From Filomicrobium insigne (GTDB lineage: Bacteria; Pseudomonadota; Alphaproteobacteria; Rhizobiales; Hyphomicrobiaceae): 64,000 bases of DNA. Where the stretch lies: positions 124,001-188,000 of the forward strand of contig NZ_FNJC01000001.1 of assembly GCF_900104305.1 (NCBI RefSeq). Direction: 5' to 3'. The notes under the pieces are model-generated. The model did not search any database, was not told the origin of the DNA, and saw only the letters and a program-made list of their open reading frames with translations. Shown here piece after piece: positions 20,952-30,706 of this stretch. Numbering within the stretch: the first letter of the stretch is position 1; the number at the start of each line of letters is the position of its first letter. A program made the position numbers and the translations under genes.

Positions 20952-21527
20952 ATGAAATGCTTCACCAAAGGGGGCCGTGCGTTGGTCTCAGCTGCGCTGT
21001 CTCTGACAATGGTAGCGCTAGCTTCGAGCGCTGCGAACGCCCAGGATCTCTTTTCTTTCCTGTGGAGTGGCGGCTATCGCGATACGGTTTCGTTCTCACC
21101 CAAATACTCGCCCGGTCAGATCATCGTTAGCTTTGGTGATCGAAAGCTCTATTGGATCCATCGGCGCGGTGAGGCGATCAGCTATCCAATTGCCGTTCCT
21201 CGCGAACAGAGCCGTTGGTCTGGTGTAACCAGCGTCTCGCAAAAGCGCGTCAATCCCGGTTGGACACCAACGCCTCAGATGCGCCGCGAGAACCCCAAGC
21301 TACCTGTGCACGTTCCCGGCGGACATCCGCTTAACCCGCTGGGCGTCCGCGCACTCTACCTGGGTTCCAGCCTCTATCGCATTCACGGTACTGACGCGCC
21401 TTGGACGATCGGCACGGCTGTCTCAAAGGGCTGCATCCGGATGTACAATGAAGACGTCCTCGATCTTTATCCGCGCGTTCCCGTAGGCACACGCGTGACG
21501 GTCACCTGGAAGCGCTTCACGACCTAA
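20952..21527 (+). CDS. Secreted L,D-transpeptidase (YkuD family)
   Basis: Periplasmic cysteine transpeptidase that forms 3-3 cross-links in peptidoglycan or attaches proteins to it. A signal peptide covers roughly residues 1-29 (basic start, hydrophobic core, ANA cut). The YkuD active site is complete: His in YRIHGTDAPWTIG and Cys in SKGCIRMYNEDVLDLYPRV. No LysM or other binding domain is present. Length is 191. It stands alone between opgC and a strong terminator, so it is probably monocistronic. Confidence 0.9.
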   Translation: MKCFTKGGRALVSAALSLTMVALASSAANAQDLFSFLWSGGYRDTVSFSPKYSPGQIIVSFGDRKLYWIHRRGEAISYPIAVPREQSRWSGVTSVSQKRVNPGWTPTPQMRRENPKLPVHVPGGHPLNPLGVRALYLGSSLYRIHGTDAPWTIGTAVSKGCIRMYNEDVLDLYPRVPVGTRVTVTWKRFTT

Positions 21528-21588
21528 AGCAAAGCCAGCTGCTTTCAGCTGTTGGCATCGCTTTCAGTAGCATTTCTCGATAGTTCAT

Positions 21589-21625
21589 AACGGCGCATCG
21601 TTAAAACGGTGCGCCGTTTCTTTTT
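21589..21625 (+). terminator. Rho-independent terminator after the L,D-transpeptidase gene
   Basis: A 12-bp stem (AACGGCGCATCG with CGGTGCGCCGTT, one G-U type mismatch) around a TTAAAA loop is followed by TTTCTTTTT. It is a textbook intrinsic terminator 60 bases beyond the stop codon. Confidence 0.9.
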
Positions 21626-21772
21626 GAGGTCCTGATGGGCCCCCTGGGGGCTGTATCTGCGTCGTGGGCAAACGGAAGGGGCGATCGCTCCCACTAAAAG
21701 ACGAGCAGCGCTGTGAGGCACCACTCGTCTGGAATTTACCCGCCTTCTGGCGATGGAGTTTCTTAAGTGGGA

Positions 21773-23800
21773 TCAGCCCCGCAAACGTCCTCTTACGATG
21801 CGCGGAAACTCCTCTTCCGTCTCGACTCCGGCGAATTCGCTATAACGGTCCGCGCCGCTTACACCGTAACCGGTGCTCGGCGACCCGGCCATGGACCGCT
21901 CAGCAGGGCGCTCGTTCTGGCGATAATCCAGCTGGCGTTCATTTCCCCGGCCCTCGGGCCACCACGCATCGGCCGGCGCCATCTGCCGGCTGCTCGCCTG
22001 ATATTGATGGTCAGCATCAGCGTACTGCGGCGCGGACGGGGCTGGCGCACCCCGCATCGAACCAGGAGGATTCTCTCCCGACGATGGTGCCGCACCAGAA
22101 GGTGGCGCTCCCGATCCGGAAGGACGTTGCACCGCTTCGCGCTGCCCGCCTCCAGTGAACCATGCCTCGATGAGGTCAAGTTCGGCGGCGGTCAACTGCA
22201 GGCCTTGGCGTTTGCAACGCGCTACGACGAAGTTGCGGAAGCGGCTCGCAAACAGGCTTGCAGAAGCCCCTTGTTCAAACCAGGGGTCAGCTTCGCTCAC
22301 AACTTCGAGAATGAAGCGTGCATCATCCTTGCGAAGTTCAATGCCGAGTTCGCGTGCACGGTCGCAGATGTTTACCAGCGTGCGTGCGCCCGTCAGGCCG
22401 TTCGTCTCGATTTCCTTCGCCATGACATCGAACAGCGCACGGTATTCGGGAGGCGATAGGGGAGGCGCCTGGCAGGCTTCATGAATACGTGCGATCGACT
22501 GCTGTAGAGATGAAGCGCTTTCCGCACTCTCCACCTGACCAGACTGCGGGCGCACGGCGTCCTGGCGGGCATCATGCCGCCCCGCATCCTGATGTTGTGG
22601 CGATGGTGCAGGTTGCCGTGATGCCGGCGCCTGTGCCCGAGGTGCAGGCGCATGACGGTCCTGCGCCGGGGCGCGGTCGTCATACGTCGGTTGTGCAGCG
22701 GGCAAATAACGCTGGCGTGGCTGCTGTGCGGGTGCGGGTTCACGCTCAGGCGCGTGGTGAGCCGCCATTCCCGATTGGCCACGGTCGAGTGGTATCTCGC
22801 TGAAGCCTTCAGGCAACTGATCGAACCGTGGCTCCGCACGCAACTGCTGGCGTGGCTGTTCTTGCCGTTCCTCAGCGTGTGATCTGGGGGCCGGTGAGAG
22901 CTGACGGCTTGTGTCGTAGACGTAAAACGGTGCAGAATCAGACAGCTTGATGCCGGCTGGTAAAGCGCCAGCCAGAAGATCGCGGAAGCTTCCAGCTCCG
23001 CCCCAAGCCGAACCGACAGTGCGCTCGTGCCCCAGCGCGCGCACAGCGCGATCGGCCAGAGATTCCAGCAAAACCGGCTGACTAGCGGAGCGGACCGTTG
23101 CGAGCACCTCGCCGATGATTGCCTTACGGGCGTCGGCCAGCATCTCGGGGCTTGGCAGCCCCTTTTGGGGCGCCGCGCGAGCGACGGCTGCCGGGCTCGG
23201 TTCCGCCTCGGCGCTTCCCTCCATTAGAAATGCGATAAGATCGCTTTCACGCACTTCACCGTCGCTAATCGCAGTGTAAGGCGCGGCCGTATAGTCGTTC
23301 GCGTATACGACGGTGCGGCGCGCGTGCTGACGCAGACGGTGCAGCAACGGAGTGAAGTCGGCGTCTCCCGACAAGATGATGAATTCGTCGAAGTACGTGT
23401 CGTGAAGCAGGTAGTCGCGGACATCCATAACCATGCGGATGTCTGCCGAGTTCTTCAGCTGAGCTGTGAGCGGAGGGCAGTCGATGACTTCAAAACCCGC
23501 GCGGAGATAGTGGTGGCGAACAAACGGGAAGGAATTCATATCCGTCGCGTTGTCCTGTGCGTTCCGTCGTGGCACCGGATTACCGTAGCAGCGGTTCATC
23601 ACGATGCGACGTGGCATATCCAGAGAAACGCCATTGGTCGGCGTGATCAGTTTGCCAGAAGCGATCGCCTGAACCCAGCGGCTGGCGTCCTTTGCGAACC
23701 GAACAGCCGCTTCCTCACTCTTTCGCTTCAACGACAGATAGATGTTGTCGTAGTCAACGAACACCGTACTGAGCAACGACCCTTTAAACTCCCGATTCAT
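21773..23800 (-). CDS. NYN-domain ribonuclease-like protein with LOTUS/OST-HTH domain and long disordered linker
   Basis: A 675-residue multi-domain protein. Residues 1-195 form a NYN (PIN-like, LabA-type) domain with the expected acidic residues: Asp16 and Asp18 in VFVDYDNIYLSL, Asp120 in SADIRM, Asp146 and Asp148 in LSGDADFTPLL. Residues about 220-297 fit a LOTUS/OST-HTH fold that binds RNA. A Pro/Gln/Ala/Arg-rich stretch (about 300-430) is probably disordered. A second folded region, helical in character, spans about 430-550, followed by another Gly/Pro-rich tail. The start at 23800 places MNREFKGSLLSTVFVDYDN at the N-terminus; an upstream in-frame ATG at 23845 is possible. The likely role is RNA turnover or surveillance, inferred only from domains. 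Confidence 0.82.
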   Translation of the reverse strand: MNREFKGSLLSTVFVDYDNIYLSLKRKSEEAAVRFAKDASRWVQAIASGKLITPTNGVSLDMPRRIVMNRCYGNPVPRRNAQDNATDMNSFPFVRHHYLRAGFEVIDCPPLTAQLKNSADIRMVMDVRDYLLHDTYFDEFIILSGDADFTPLLHRLRQHARRTVVYANDYTAAPYTAISDGEVRESDLIAFLMEGSAEAEPSPAAVARAAPQKGLPSPEMLADARKAIIGEVLATVRSASQPVLLESLADRAVRALGHERTVGSAWGGAGSFRDLLAGALPAGIKLSDSAPFYVYDTSRQLSPAPRSHAEERQEQPRQQLRAEPRFDQLPEGFSEIPLDRGQSGMAAHHAPEREPAPAQQPRQRYLPAAQPTYDDRAPAQDRHAPAPRAQAPASRQPAPSPQHQDAGRHDARQDAVRPQSGQVESAESASSLQQSIARIHEACQAPPLSPPEYRALFDVMAKEIETNGLTGARTLVNICDRARELGIELRKDDARFILEVVSEADPWFEQGASASLFASRFRNFVVARCKRQGLQLTAAELDLIEAWFTGGGQREAVQRPSGSGAPPSGAAPSSGENPPGSMRGAPAPSAPQYADADHQYQASSRQMAPADAWWPEGRGNERQLDYRQNERPAERSMAGSPSTGYGVSGADRYSEFAGVETEEEFPRIVRGRLRG

Positions 23801-24130
23801 GCGACACCCGCCCCCGCTAGCGATACACTTTTCGCTTCGGGCCACTCGCTCAAATCCGGTGTACTACACATGCACTACGCCGGACCGGAACGGATGTGAC
23901 GGGGCAATTAGCAGCACTCAGCGCGCTACCTTCCAGCCCCTTCGCCATCTGGCCCTGAAACCCTCACAATCCAGTCTTTATGAGTCGGACATGCGGAACA
24001 AGGCGCTGCCAGCCACACACGTACAGCCCCTAAAGACCATATTTAAAATTCATATTTTTCAGAGGCTTACATACTATAATTGAGCTGAACAACCCGTGGA
24101 AAACTCTGTGCAGGAACATTCTCGTCATGC
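23801..24130. other. Gene-poor stretch between the NYN protein and the cupin gene
   Basis: About 330 bases lacking any frame with recognisable protein character. It contains the promoter side of the leftward NYN gene and the 3' side of the leftward cupin gene. The segment at about 24030-24085 is markedly AT-rich. No terminator hairpin with a T-run was found. Confidence 0.4.
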
Positions 24131-24598
24131 CTAAGCTGCGCCACTAGGCGATTCGCTCCCCGGTTCGAAACCTTCGGGTGCCATGACGAAGCTGGAAAAC
24201 TCAAATCCGGGTGCAACGGTGCAACCAACAAGTGAGAACGTTCCCAGGCTCCGCGCCTGTTGCCAATGACCTGCCGGCACAACGCCTTGGGGGCGCTCAC
24301 CAGCAGCTAAATTCTTACCCAGGATCGTGCGTGTCGCCGCGCCATCCGGTGGAGCAATGCCCAGCTCTAGCGGTGCGCCGGCATAGTGATGCCAGACCTC
24401 AGCAGCATCGACGGTGTGCCATCGGGACACCTCGCCCGCACGCAGGAGAAAGTAGATTGCCGTAGAAGCCGCACGCTCTCCCCCACGAAATGGTGCGACA
24501 CCCGCAGGGTCACGATAGGTTTCGCGAAAATGCCCCCCCTCGGGATGCGGCTCCAGTCCCAACAGCACAATGATTTCGTCGGCGGTTAATCCGTCCAT
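24131..24598 (-). CDS. Cupin_5 (DUF985) family protein
   Basis: Single-domain cupin of 155 residues. Characteristic segments are LEPHPEGGHFRETYRD, STAIYFLLRAGEVSRWHTVDAAEVWHHYAG and LVGCTVAPGFEFSSFVMA. The start at 24598 is chosen because a strong GGGGAGG ribosome site precedes it. The reaction is unknown; the family has sugar- and metal-binding relatives. It lies 43 bases downstream of the glyoxalase II gene in the same direction, so they are likely co-transcribed. Confidence 0.88.
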   Translation of the reverse strand: MDGLTADEIIVLLGLEPHPEGGHFRETYRDPAGVAPFRGGERAASTAIYFLLRAGEVSRWHTVDAAEVWHHYAGAPLELGIAPPDGAATRTILGKNLAAGERPQGVVPAGHWQQARSLGTFSLVGCTVAPGFEFSSFVMAPEGFEPGSESPSGAA

Positions 24599-24641
24599 CG
24601 CCTCGCCCTCCCCAATCTTCGTGGCCCGGCTTGCCCCGCCT

Positions 24642-25412
24642 TCAGGCGTTGTCCTTGCGGGTACGGACTTCGGCAAACACCTGCCAGTCCTCGTCGTCAC
24701 TCATTCCGATTGCCGCTTTGAGCTCAGGCTCGCAGGCACGCAGGAACGGATTGGTTTCGAGCTCGGCTTCAATCGTGGTTGGCAGCGTCGGTTTCTTGTC
24801 CTTACGCAAAGCCTCTACCTCTTTCGCGCGCACTTCGAGCGCCTTATTGTCCGGCTCAATCGTGCGTGCGAACTGGGCATTGGACAACGTGTACTCATGG
24901 CCGCAGAAGACAACGGTGTCTTTGGGTAAGCCACGAAGTTTGGCCAGGGACGCCCACATCATCTTGGCATCACCTTCGAAGACACGGCCGCACCCCATCG
25001 CGAACATCGTATCGCCGACGAATGCTAGCTTGGCTGCAGGAATATGATAGCTGATGTGGCCCAGTGTGTGCCCGGGTGTCGCGAGAACCGACACGTCAAA
25101 ATCGCCGAAGCGAAATGTTTCACCGCCACCGACGGGTCTGTCGAGACCCGGGATTTTCTGTGCTTCGTCCCGTGGGCCGATGATTTCACACTCGTGCGTC
25201 GCTTTGAGAACGACGTTGCCCCCGGTGTGGTCCGCGTGATGATGCGTTGTAAAAATATGGGTCAGACGCCAGCCCGTGTGATCGAGAGCTTGTTCGACGG
25301 CTGCAGCGTCCGGCGCGTCGATAGAAGCGGTCAACCCGGTGGCCGGATCATGTACCAGAACGCCATAGTTATCGCTACGGCAGGGAAATTGATATGTTTC
25401 AAGGTTGGTCAC
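24642..25412 (-). CDS. gloB: Hydroxyacylglutathione hydrolase (glyoxalase II)
   Basis: Metallo-beta-lactamase-fold thioesterase that hydrolyses S-lactoylglutathione to lactate and glutathione. The metal-binding motif THHHADHTGG is present, with further ligands in TPGHTLGHISYH and the Asp in FVGDTMFAMGCGR. The C-terminal HEYTLSNAQFA segment is typical. The start is taken as the GTG at 25412 (VTNLETYQFPCRSDN), preceded by GAAGGA; upstream in-frame sequence to 25532 is not family-like. Length from this start is 256, standard for GloB. Confidence 0.94.
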   Translation of the reverse strand: MTNLETYQFPCRSDNYGVLVHDPATGLTASIDAPDAAAVEQALDHTGWRLTHIFTTHHHADHTGGNVVLKATHECEIIGPRDEAQKIPGLDRPVGGGETFRFGDFDVSVLATPGHTLGHISYHIPAAKLAFVGDTMFAMGCGRVFEGDAKMMWASLAKLRGLPKDTVVFCGHEYTLSNAQFARTIEPDNKALEVRAKEVEALRKDKKPTLPTTIEAELETNPFLRACEPELKAAIGMSDDEDWQVFAEVRTRKDNA

Positions 25413-25663
25413 GGCGGCTTCCTTCAGTGTTATTCGCCAATCATCGAGCCGACTTCGAACGGCTCGACGACCTTGCTTTTGAGCTGGAAACACTATGGCT
25501 GATGCTGTTGTTCCAAGCAAAAGACAGCTCACATGCTCGCCATCGCGTTGAAATCGTGCATCATTCCATGTCTTAGGGTCGAATCGTCAGGGACGAATCA
25601 TATCAATTCATTTCGACGCCGTTGTAAGCGGATCGTCCGACATCGTTTTTGGTTGATGCCTAC

Positions 25664-26422
25664 ATGCACATCGACGTCGCAGTACTGAGAGATTTCTATG
25701 CGAGTCCGCTCGGACAAGTGGTCCGGAGGCTGATCGCCGGACGTATTCGTGCACGCTGGCGCAACGGCACCTCGGGGACCATGATCGGACTCGGTTATCC
25801 CATTCCATATCTGGGTGCTTTTCGCGGCGAGGCCCGACGTATCGGCGCGCTGATGCCGGGGCCGCAAGGCGCGCTGGTCTGGCCCCGCGAAGGTCTCAAG
25901 CAATCGGTCTTGATCGATGAAGAGATGCTTCCGTTACCGGACAATTCCGTCGACCGGCTATTGGTGGTCCATGGGCTCGAGATGGCTGGGCGTGTGCGCC
26001 CGGTGCTGCGCGAAATGTGGCGTGTGCTCGCGCCAGAAGGTCGGTTGCTGATGATCGTCCCCAATCGGCGCGGAATGTGGGCCCGCACCGACCGAACCCC
26101 TTTCGGCTTTGGGCGCCCCTACAGCCGTGGGCAGGTCGAAACAATGCTTAAGGACGCGCTCTTTACACCCATTGAATGGGGTGAAGCACTCTACGTGCCG
26201 CCATTCAGCCGCGATACGCTCTTGCGCACAGCTGTGGCGTGGGAACGCATGGGCGCACGCATCACGCCAGGCTTTGCCGGCGTCATTATCGTTGAAGCTA
26301 GCAAGCAGCTTGTGGCGCCTATTGGTAAAGTTCGAAAGGCCCGGATATTGGCTGATCTGGTCCCTGTTCCGGGTCAACTCGCCGGAGCGAAGCGCTCGGA
26401 CAAGTCGCAAACCGATACCTGA
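25664..26422 (+). CDS. Class I SAM-dependent methyltransferase (Methyltransf_11-like)
   Basis: Cytoplasmic methyltransferase-like protein of 252 residues. The core VLIDEEMLPLPDNSVDRLLVVHGLEMAGRVRPVLREMWRVLAPEGRLLMIVPNRRGMWAR has the layout of motifs IV-V in class I enzymes, but a classical GxGxG motif I is not obvious. That weak motif I is usual for this alphaproteobacterial group found divergent from gloB. The start is placed at MHIDVAVLRDF. Substrate unknown. It is convergent with metW, with only 11 bases between stops. Confidence 0.8.
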   Translation: MHIDVAVLRDFYASPLGQVVRRLIAGRIRARWRNGTSGTMIGLGYPIPYLGAFRGEARRIGALMPGPQGALVWPREGLKQSVLIDEEMLPLPDNSVDRLLVVHGLEMAGRVRPVLREMWRVLAPEGRLLMIVPNRRGMWARTDRTPFGFGRPYSRGQVETMLKDALFTPIEWGEALYVPPFSRDTLLRTAVAWERMGARITPGFAGVIIVEASKQLVAPIGKVRKARILADLVPVPGQLAGAKRSDKSQTDT

Positions 26423-26433
26423 ACCACCCGATT

Positions 26434-27078
26434 TCACCGCGCCGGCTGTGCTTTCTTCAATCGAAAGACGGCCTTTTCTCCCAGCAGGTTCTGGAGACTT
26501 AAGGACCTCTTGATCGGTAGTCGGCGGCCCGCGCTGTTGAATGCGACCGCCTCTTCGACGTCCGCGTCGATCGTTTCGCAGAGATCGTAGAAATCGCGGA
26601 TCGTACACAAGTGTGCGTCGGGGCTGAGATACCAAGGCTCGGGCAGATTCCGCGTGCGCGGCATACGACCGTAGAGCAGCAGATCCGTGCGAATGCGCCA
26701 GTGCCCAAAATTCGGAAACGACACAATGGCGTGCCGTCCGATACGCACCAAATTCTCCAGCACAGCTTTCGGATACTGCGTGGCCTGGATCGTCAAACTG
26801 AGGACCGCATAATCGAACGCTTGATCGGGATAGTCGTCGAGATCGATATCGGCGTCACCTTGGATCACCGATAGCCCACGCGTCACGCACGCATTGACCT
26901 TATCGCGTGCGAGTTCGACGCCGCGTGCATCAACGTCTTTTGTCTCGGTCAGAAGATGTAAGAGAGCGCCGTCACCGCAGCCGACATCCAGGACTCGGCT
27001 TCCCGGTGTCACCATTTCCGCAATCAACAAGTGGTCGACGCGATGGGTCGGCTCGTAATCCGCATGGGCAGATGACAT
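26434..27078 (-). CDS. metW: Methionine biosynthesis protein MetW
   Basis: MetW-family methyltransferase-fold protein that works with MetX in homoserine acetylation in many proteobacteria. Motif I is VLDVGCGDGALLHLL. Family stretches include GVELARDKVNACVTRGLSVIQGDADIDLDDYPDQAFDYAVLSLTIQA and IVSFPNFGHWRIR. Length of 214 is normal. It lies 31 bases downstream of metX in the same operon. Confidence 0.95.
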   Translation of the reverse strand: MSSAHADYEPTHRVDHLLIAEMVTPGSRVLDVGCGDGALLHLLTETKDVDARGVELARDKVNACVTRGLSVIQGDADIDLDDYPDQAFDYAVLSLTIQATQYPKAVLENLVRIGRHAIVSFPNFGHWRIRTDLLLYGRMPRTRNLPEPWYLSPDAHLCTIRDFYDLCETIDADVEEAVAFNSAGRRLPIKRSLSLQNLLGEKAVFRLKKAQPAR

Positions 27079-27109
27079 CGATTAAACTGTTTCCCCGTGT
27101 TCTCGAGCT

Positions 27110-28303
27110 TTAGCGCGCGAGCCCGCGCCGCTTGGCGCAGGAATTTATGAAACCTTCAACGGTCGCGGCAAATTCCGGCTCCTCCAGCAGGAAGGCGTCA
27201 TGCCCTTTGATGGAGTCGATTTCAACGAATGAGACGTTGGCCGCGACGGCGTTCAATGCCTGAACTATGTCGCGACTTTCCCGCGTCGGGTAGAGCCAGT
27301 CGGACGTGAAGGACACGACGCAAAACCGCGTCTGCGTTCCACGGAAGGCGTTGGCCAACACGTCGCCATGCTCAGCGGCGAGATCAAAGTAGTCCATCGC
27401 CCGTGTGATGTAGAGATAGCTGTTGGCGTCAAACCGATCGACAAAGGTGGAGCCCTGGTGGCGCAGGTAGCTCTCCACCTGGAAATCGGCATCGAACGAA
27501 AACGTCCGCTCGGACCTATTCTGGAGGTTGCGGCCAAACTTTTCGTGCAACGCGTCTTCCGAGAGGTAAGTGATATGCGCCGCCATGCGGGCCACGCCCA
27601 ATCCGTTGCGCGGCACCAGTCCCTTCTCGTAGTAGTTGCCGCCGCACCAATTTGGGTCCGCCATAACAGCTTGGCGACCGACCTCGTGAAACGCAATGTT
27701 CTGCGACGAATGCCAAGCGGCCGTCGCGATAGGGATCGCCGAGTACACCCGCTCCATATGACGGGAGCACCAACCGAGCACCTGCATACCGCCCATCGAA
27801 CCGCCGACGACCGCAAACAGTTGGTCGATGCCGAGATGATCAATAAGACGCACTTGTGCGTTGACCATGTCGCCAATGGTGATGACAGGGAAGTTCAGGC
27901 CGTAGGGGTGCCCCGTCTTGGGATCTATTGATGCGGGGCCGGTGGAGCCCATGCAGCCCCCGAGAATATTCGGGCAGATAATGAAGAAGCGGTCGGTGTC
28001 GATTGGTTTACCCGGCCCGACCAGTCTTTCCCACCAACCCGGCTTCCCAGTGACCGGATGACGGCTTGCCACGTACTGATCGGCCGTCAGCGCGTGACAG
28101 ATCAAAATGGCGTTGGATTTGTCGGCATTGAGCTGCCCATAGGTCTTGTAGGCAATAGAGAACGGCGCAAGCAGCTTTTCCCCGTCCAGCTTCAACGGCT
28201 CAGAGTCCGGGATGGTCAACACTTCGCACTCCGGCGCAAGCATATGCGCACGGGCCTTGGCAGCCGCGTTTTCTTCCGGGATGTGCTTTAAGGGTGCCGT
28301 CAT
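27110..28303 (-). CDS. metX: Homoserine O-acetyltransferase MetX
   Basis: Alpha/beta-hydrolase-fold acyltransferase making O-acetylhomoserine (or O-succinylhomoserine in some relatives) for methionine synthesis. The nucleophile elbow is [13 protein letters not shown] and the catalytic His is in [13 protein letters not shown]. The ATG at 28303 is preferred because AGGA sits 9 bases upstream; an in-frame ATG at 28369 would add 22 residues of non-family sequence. It forms an operon with metW and diverges from hisC. Confidence 0.94.
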   Translation of the reverse strand: MTAPLKHIPEENAAAKARAHMLAPECEVLTIPDSEPLKLDGEKLLAPFSIAYKTYGQLNADKSNAILICHALTADQYVASRHPVTGKPGWWERLVGPGKPIDTDRFFIICPNILGGCMGSTGPASIDPKTGHPYGLNFPVITIGDMVNAQVRLIDHLGIDQLFAVVGGSMGGMQVLGWCSRHMERVYSAIPIATAAWHSSQNIAFHEVGRQAVMADPNWCGGNYYEKGLVPRNGLGVARMAAHITYLSEDALHEKFGRNLQNRSERTFSFDADFQVESYLRHQGSTFVDRFDANSYLYITRAMDYFDLAAEHGDVLANAFRGTQTRFCVVSFTSDWLYPTRESRDIVQALNAVAANVSFVEIDSIKGHDAFLLEEPEFAATVEGFINSCAKRRGLAR

Positions 28304-28566
28304 TCCGCTATGTCCTGAGGCCGTTAATTCTGCTCCCAAGGCTCGTTGGCTATGGGGAGGTGTCTGCATGATTTATCCGAAAGTGGTTCCGGTTCGCGAC
28401 GTTTGCTAGGCCGGACAGCCCAATGTCAACTTTTCTTTGCGTTCGCGAATGTCGAGGCCTATCAACTGTACCCGGCCGATGGCCACCCTTTATCGCTTGG
28501 CTGTCAGAGCCGGCGCAAGGGGCAGAAGCCACCAAACCCGAATTGCCAACCTAAGTTAAAAAACGC
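28304..28566. promoter_or_regulatory. Divergent metX / hisC control region
   Basis: The 263 bases between divergent metX and hisC starts must hold both promoters. On the minus strand TTGACA at 28424-28429 could be a -35 element for metX, but no good -10 is found 17 bases further. I looked for the SAM-II riboswitch that precedes metX in many relatives and did not see its conserved core. Element assignments are weak. Confidence 0.4.
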
Positions 28567-29700
28567 ATGACCGCGCCGCAACCCAAGCCAGGAATCCTGG
28601 ATATCAGTGCTTATGTGCCTGGTGAAAGCCGCACTATAGGCAATGTGAAGCCAATCAAGCTCTCCTCGAACGAGACGCCGCTCGGGCCAAGTCCGACTGC
28701 TGTCGCCGCTTTTCGGGCCGCCGCCGACAGTCTTGAACGCTATCCGGACGGGTCGGCTTCGGCACTTCGGTCCGCGATCGGCGCGCGTTATGGCCTCAAC
28801 CCTGATCGCATCGTCTGCGGCGCCGGGTCGGATGAGCTTTTGAATCTGGTTACCAGCGCGTATCTGGGCGCCGGCGACGAGGGCATCTATACGGAGCACG
28901 GGTTTCTCGTATATCCCATCGCGATCCGGGCAAACGGCGGCACACCCGTCGTCGCGGCCGAACGCGACTTTACGTGCGACGTCGATGCCATTCTGGATTG
29001 CGTCACGGATAAGACGCGGATCGTGTTTCTGGCCAATCCTAATAATCCGACCGGCACATACATTCCTATTAAGGACGTGCGACGGCTCCGCGCGGACCTT
29101 CCGCAAAATGTCGTCCTGGTGCTCGACGGCGCCTATGCGGAGTATGTTCGGCGCAACGATTACGAAGCCGGTCTCGAACTGGTCGCGACCACCGCGAACA
29201 CTGTGATGACCCGCACGTTCTCGAAGATTCACGGCCTAGCCGCACTACGGCTCGGCTGGGCCTATTGCCCAGAAGACATCGCGGACGTGCTCAACCGGAT
29301 TCGCGGGCCGTTCAACGTATCCGCACCCGCTATTGCTGCGGGCGTTGCCGCAATCTCTGACCAAGCCCACATGGAAGCGGCGATCATGCATAACGATCGC
29401 TGGCTCGCTTGGCTTACGGAGGAGGTTTCGGCGTTAGGTTTCAAAGTCACGCCAAGCGTTGCGAACTTTCTTTTGATCCATTTCGATGGGATTGCCGGGC
29501 TTACGGCCAGCGCCGCAGATGATGCGCTCAAGGGGAAAGGTATCATCCTGCGCCGGGTTGCGGGGTATGGATTGCCGAATGCTCTTCGTATGACGGTTGG
29601 AACAGAAGCTGAAAACCGCGCCGTCGTTGAGGCTCTCAAAGAGATCGTGACGAGGGCCGCAAAGGACGAACTCCACCCGCAAGAGGCTTTGCGCAAATGA
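28567..29700 (+). CDS. hisC: Histidinol-phosphate aminotransferase
   Basis: PLP-dependent class II aminotransferase acting in histidine synthesis; in this order it commonly also transaminates aromatic precursors. Substrate-side motif [12 protein letters not shown] is near the N-terminus. The PLP lysine is in [17 protein letters not shown], and [10 protein letters not shown] and the Arg in [14 protein letters not shown] are present. Length is 377. Its stop overlaps the tyrC start by 4 bases (ATGA), the typical hisC-tyrC pair. Confidence 0.94.
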   Translation: MTAPQPKPGILDISAYVPGESRTIGNVKPIKLSSNETPLGPSPTAVAAFRAAADSLERYPDGSASALRSAIGARYGLNPDRIVCGAGSDELLNLVTSAYLGAGDEGIYTEHGFLVYPIAIRANGGTPVVAAERDFTCDVDAILDCVTDKTRIVFLANPNNPTGTYIPIKDVRRLRADLPQNVVLVLDGAYAEYVRRNDYEAGLELVATTANTVMTRTFSKIHGLAALRLGWAYCPEDIADVLNRIRGPFNVSAPAIAAGVAAISDQAHMEAAIMHNDRWLAWLTEEVSALGFKVTPSVANFLLIHFDGIAGLTASAADDALKGKGIILRRVAGYGLPNALRMTVGTEAENRAVVEALKEIVTRAAKDELHPQEALRK

Positions 29701-30641
29701 GTGCCCCGTTGTTCGACAAGGTGGCGCTGATCGGGCTTGGGCTGATCGGTTCCTCCATCAGCCATGCTACGCGCCGCGCGGGATTGGCGAAGTCCATCGT
29801 GGGATCCGCGCGGACGCCGGAGACCCTCGCGAAAGCGCTCAAAATCGGCGTGATCGACAAAGGGTTTGGCTCTGCTGCAGAGGCCGTTCGCGGTGCCGAT
29901 CTCATTGTTCTCTGCGCACCTGTCGGGGTATGCGGGGCACTAGCTCAGGAGATCGGGGCTCATCTCAAACCCGGTGCGATTTTGACCGATGTCGGCTCCG
30001 TGAAAGCTGCGATTGTGCGTGATGTGGCTCCCTCTGTACCCCAAGGGGTACATTTCATACCTGGTCATCCGATCGCCGGTACCGAGGAGTCCGGGCCGGA
30101 GTCGGGTTTTGCCGAACTCTTCGATGGGCGGTGGACGATCCTGACGCCGGTGCCTGAAACGGACGCAGGAGCCCTACGCAAGCTCACGACGTTCTGGCAA
30201 AAGCTTGGGGCGAACGTAGAGATCATGGACCCGGAGCATCATGATATGGTGCTCGCCATCACCAGCCATGTGCCGCACTTGATCGCCTACAATATCGTGA
30301 ACACCGCTGCACATCTGGAGCGGGTCGCGGACCGGGAGGTGATCAAATTCTCCGCCAGCGGCTTTCGCGATTTTACCCGTATTGCTGCCTCCGATCCGAC
30401 GATGTGGCGCGATATTTTCCTCAACAATCGCGAAGCGGTCCTTGAGATGCTCGGGCGTTTCACCGAAGATCTTTCCGAACTGCAAAAGGCGATCCGCTAC
30501 GGTGACGGCGACACTCTGTTCAAGCTCTTCACCAACGCCCGTGCGATGCGGCGCGGCATCATCGAAGCCGGGCAGGATACCTCCGCACCCGATTTCGGCC
30601 GTGCTAGAAAGACAACCGGAATGGGTAGCGACCAACGCTGA
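29697..30641 (+). CDS. tyrC: Prephenate/arogenate (cyclohexadienyl) dehydrogenase
   Basis: NAD(P)-dependent oxidative decarboxylation of prephenate or arogenate toward tyrosine. The Rossmann motif [19 protein letters not shown] is at the N-terminus. The family motif [19 protein letters not shown] and the His of [14 protein letters not shown] are present. Length is 314. Translationally coupled to hisC. TyrA is an equally valid name; substrate preference cannot be read from sequence alone. Confidence 0.93.
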   Translation: MSAPLFDKVALIGLGLIGSSISHATRRAGLAKSIVGSARTPETLAKALKIGVIDKGFGSAAEAVRGADLIVLCAPVGVCGALAQEIGAHLKPGAILTDVGSVKAAIVRDVAPSVPQGVHFIPGHPIAGTEESGPESGFAELFDGRWTILTPVPETDAGALRKLTTFWQKLGANVEIMDPEHHDMVLAITSHVPHLIAYNIVNTAAHLERVADREVIKFSASGFRDFTRIAASDPTMWRDIFLNNREAVLEMLGRFTEDLSELQKAIRYGDGDTLFKLFTNARAMRRGIIEAGQDTSAPDFGRARKTTGMGSDQR

Positions 30642-30706
30642 CAACGTGGACACCGGATCCTCATTCGGATGGTTTACGTGAGCAACAAGAAGGACCGGGG
30701 AGAGAT

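Noticed and set aside
28370-28500. Possible SAM-II riboswitch before metX
   Set aside because: I looked for the conserved pseudoknot core typical of SAM-II leaders and found no match; only a lone TTGACA is seen.
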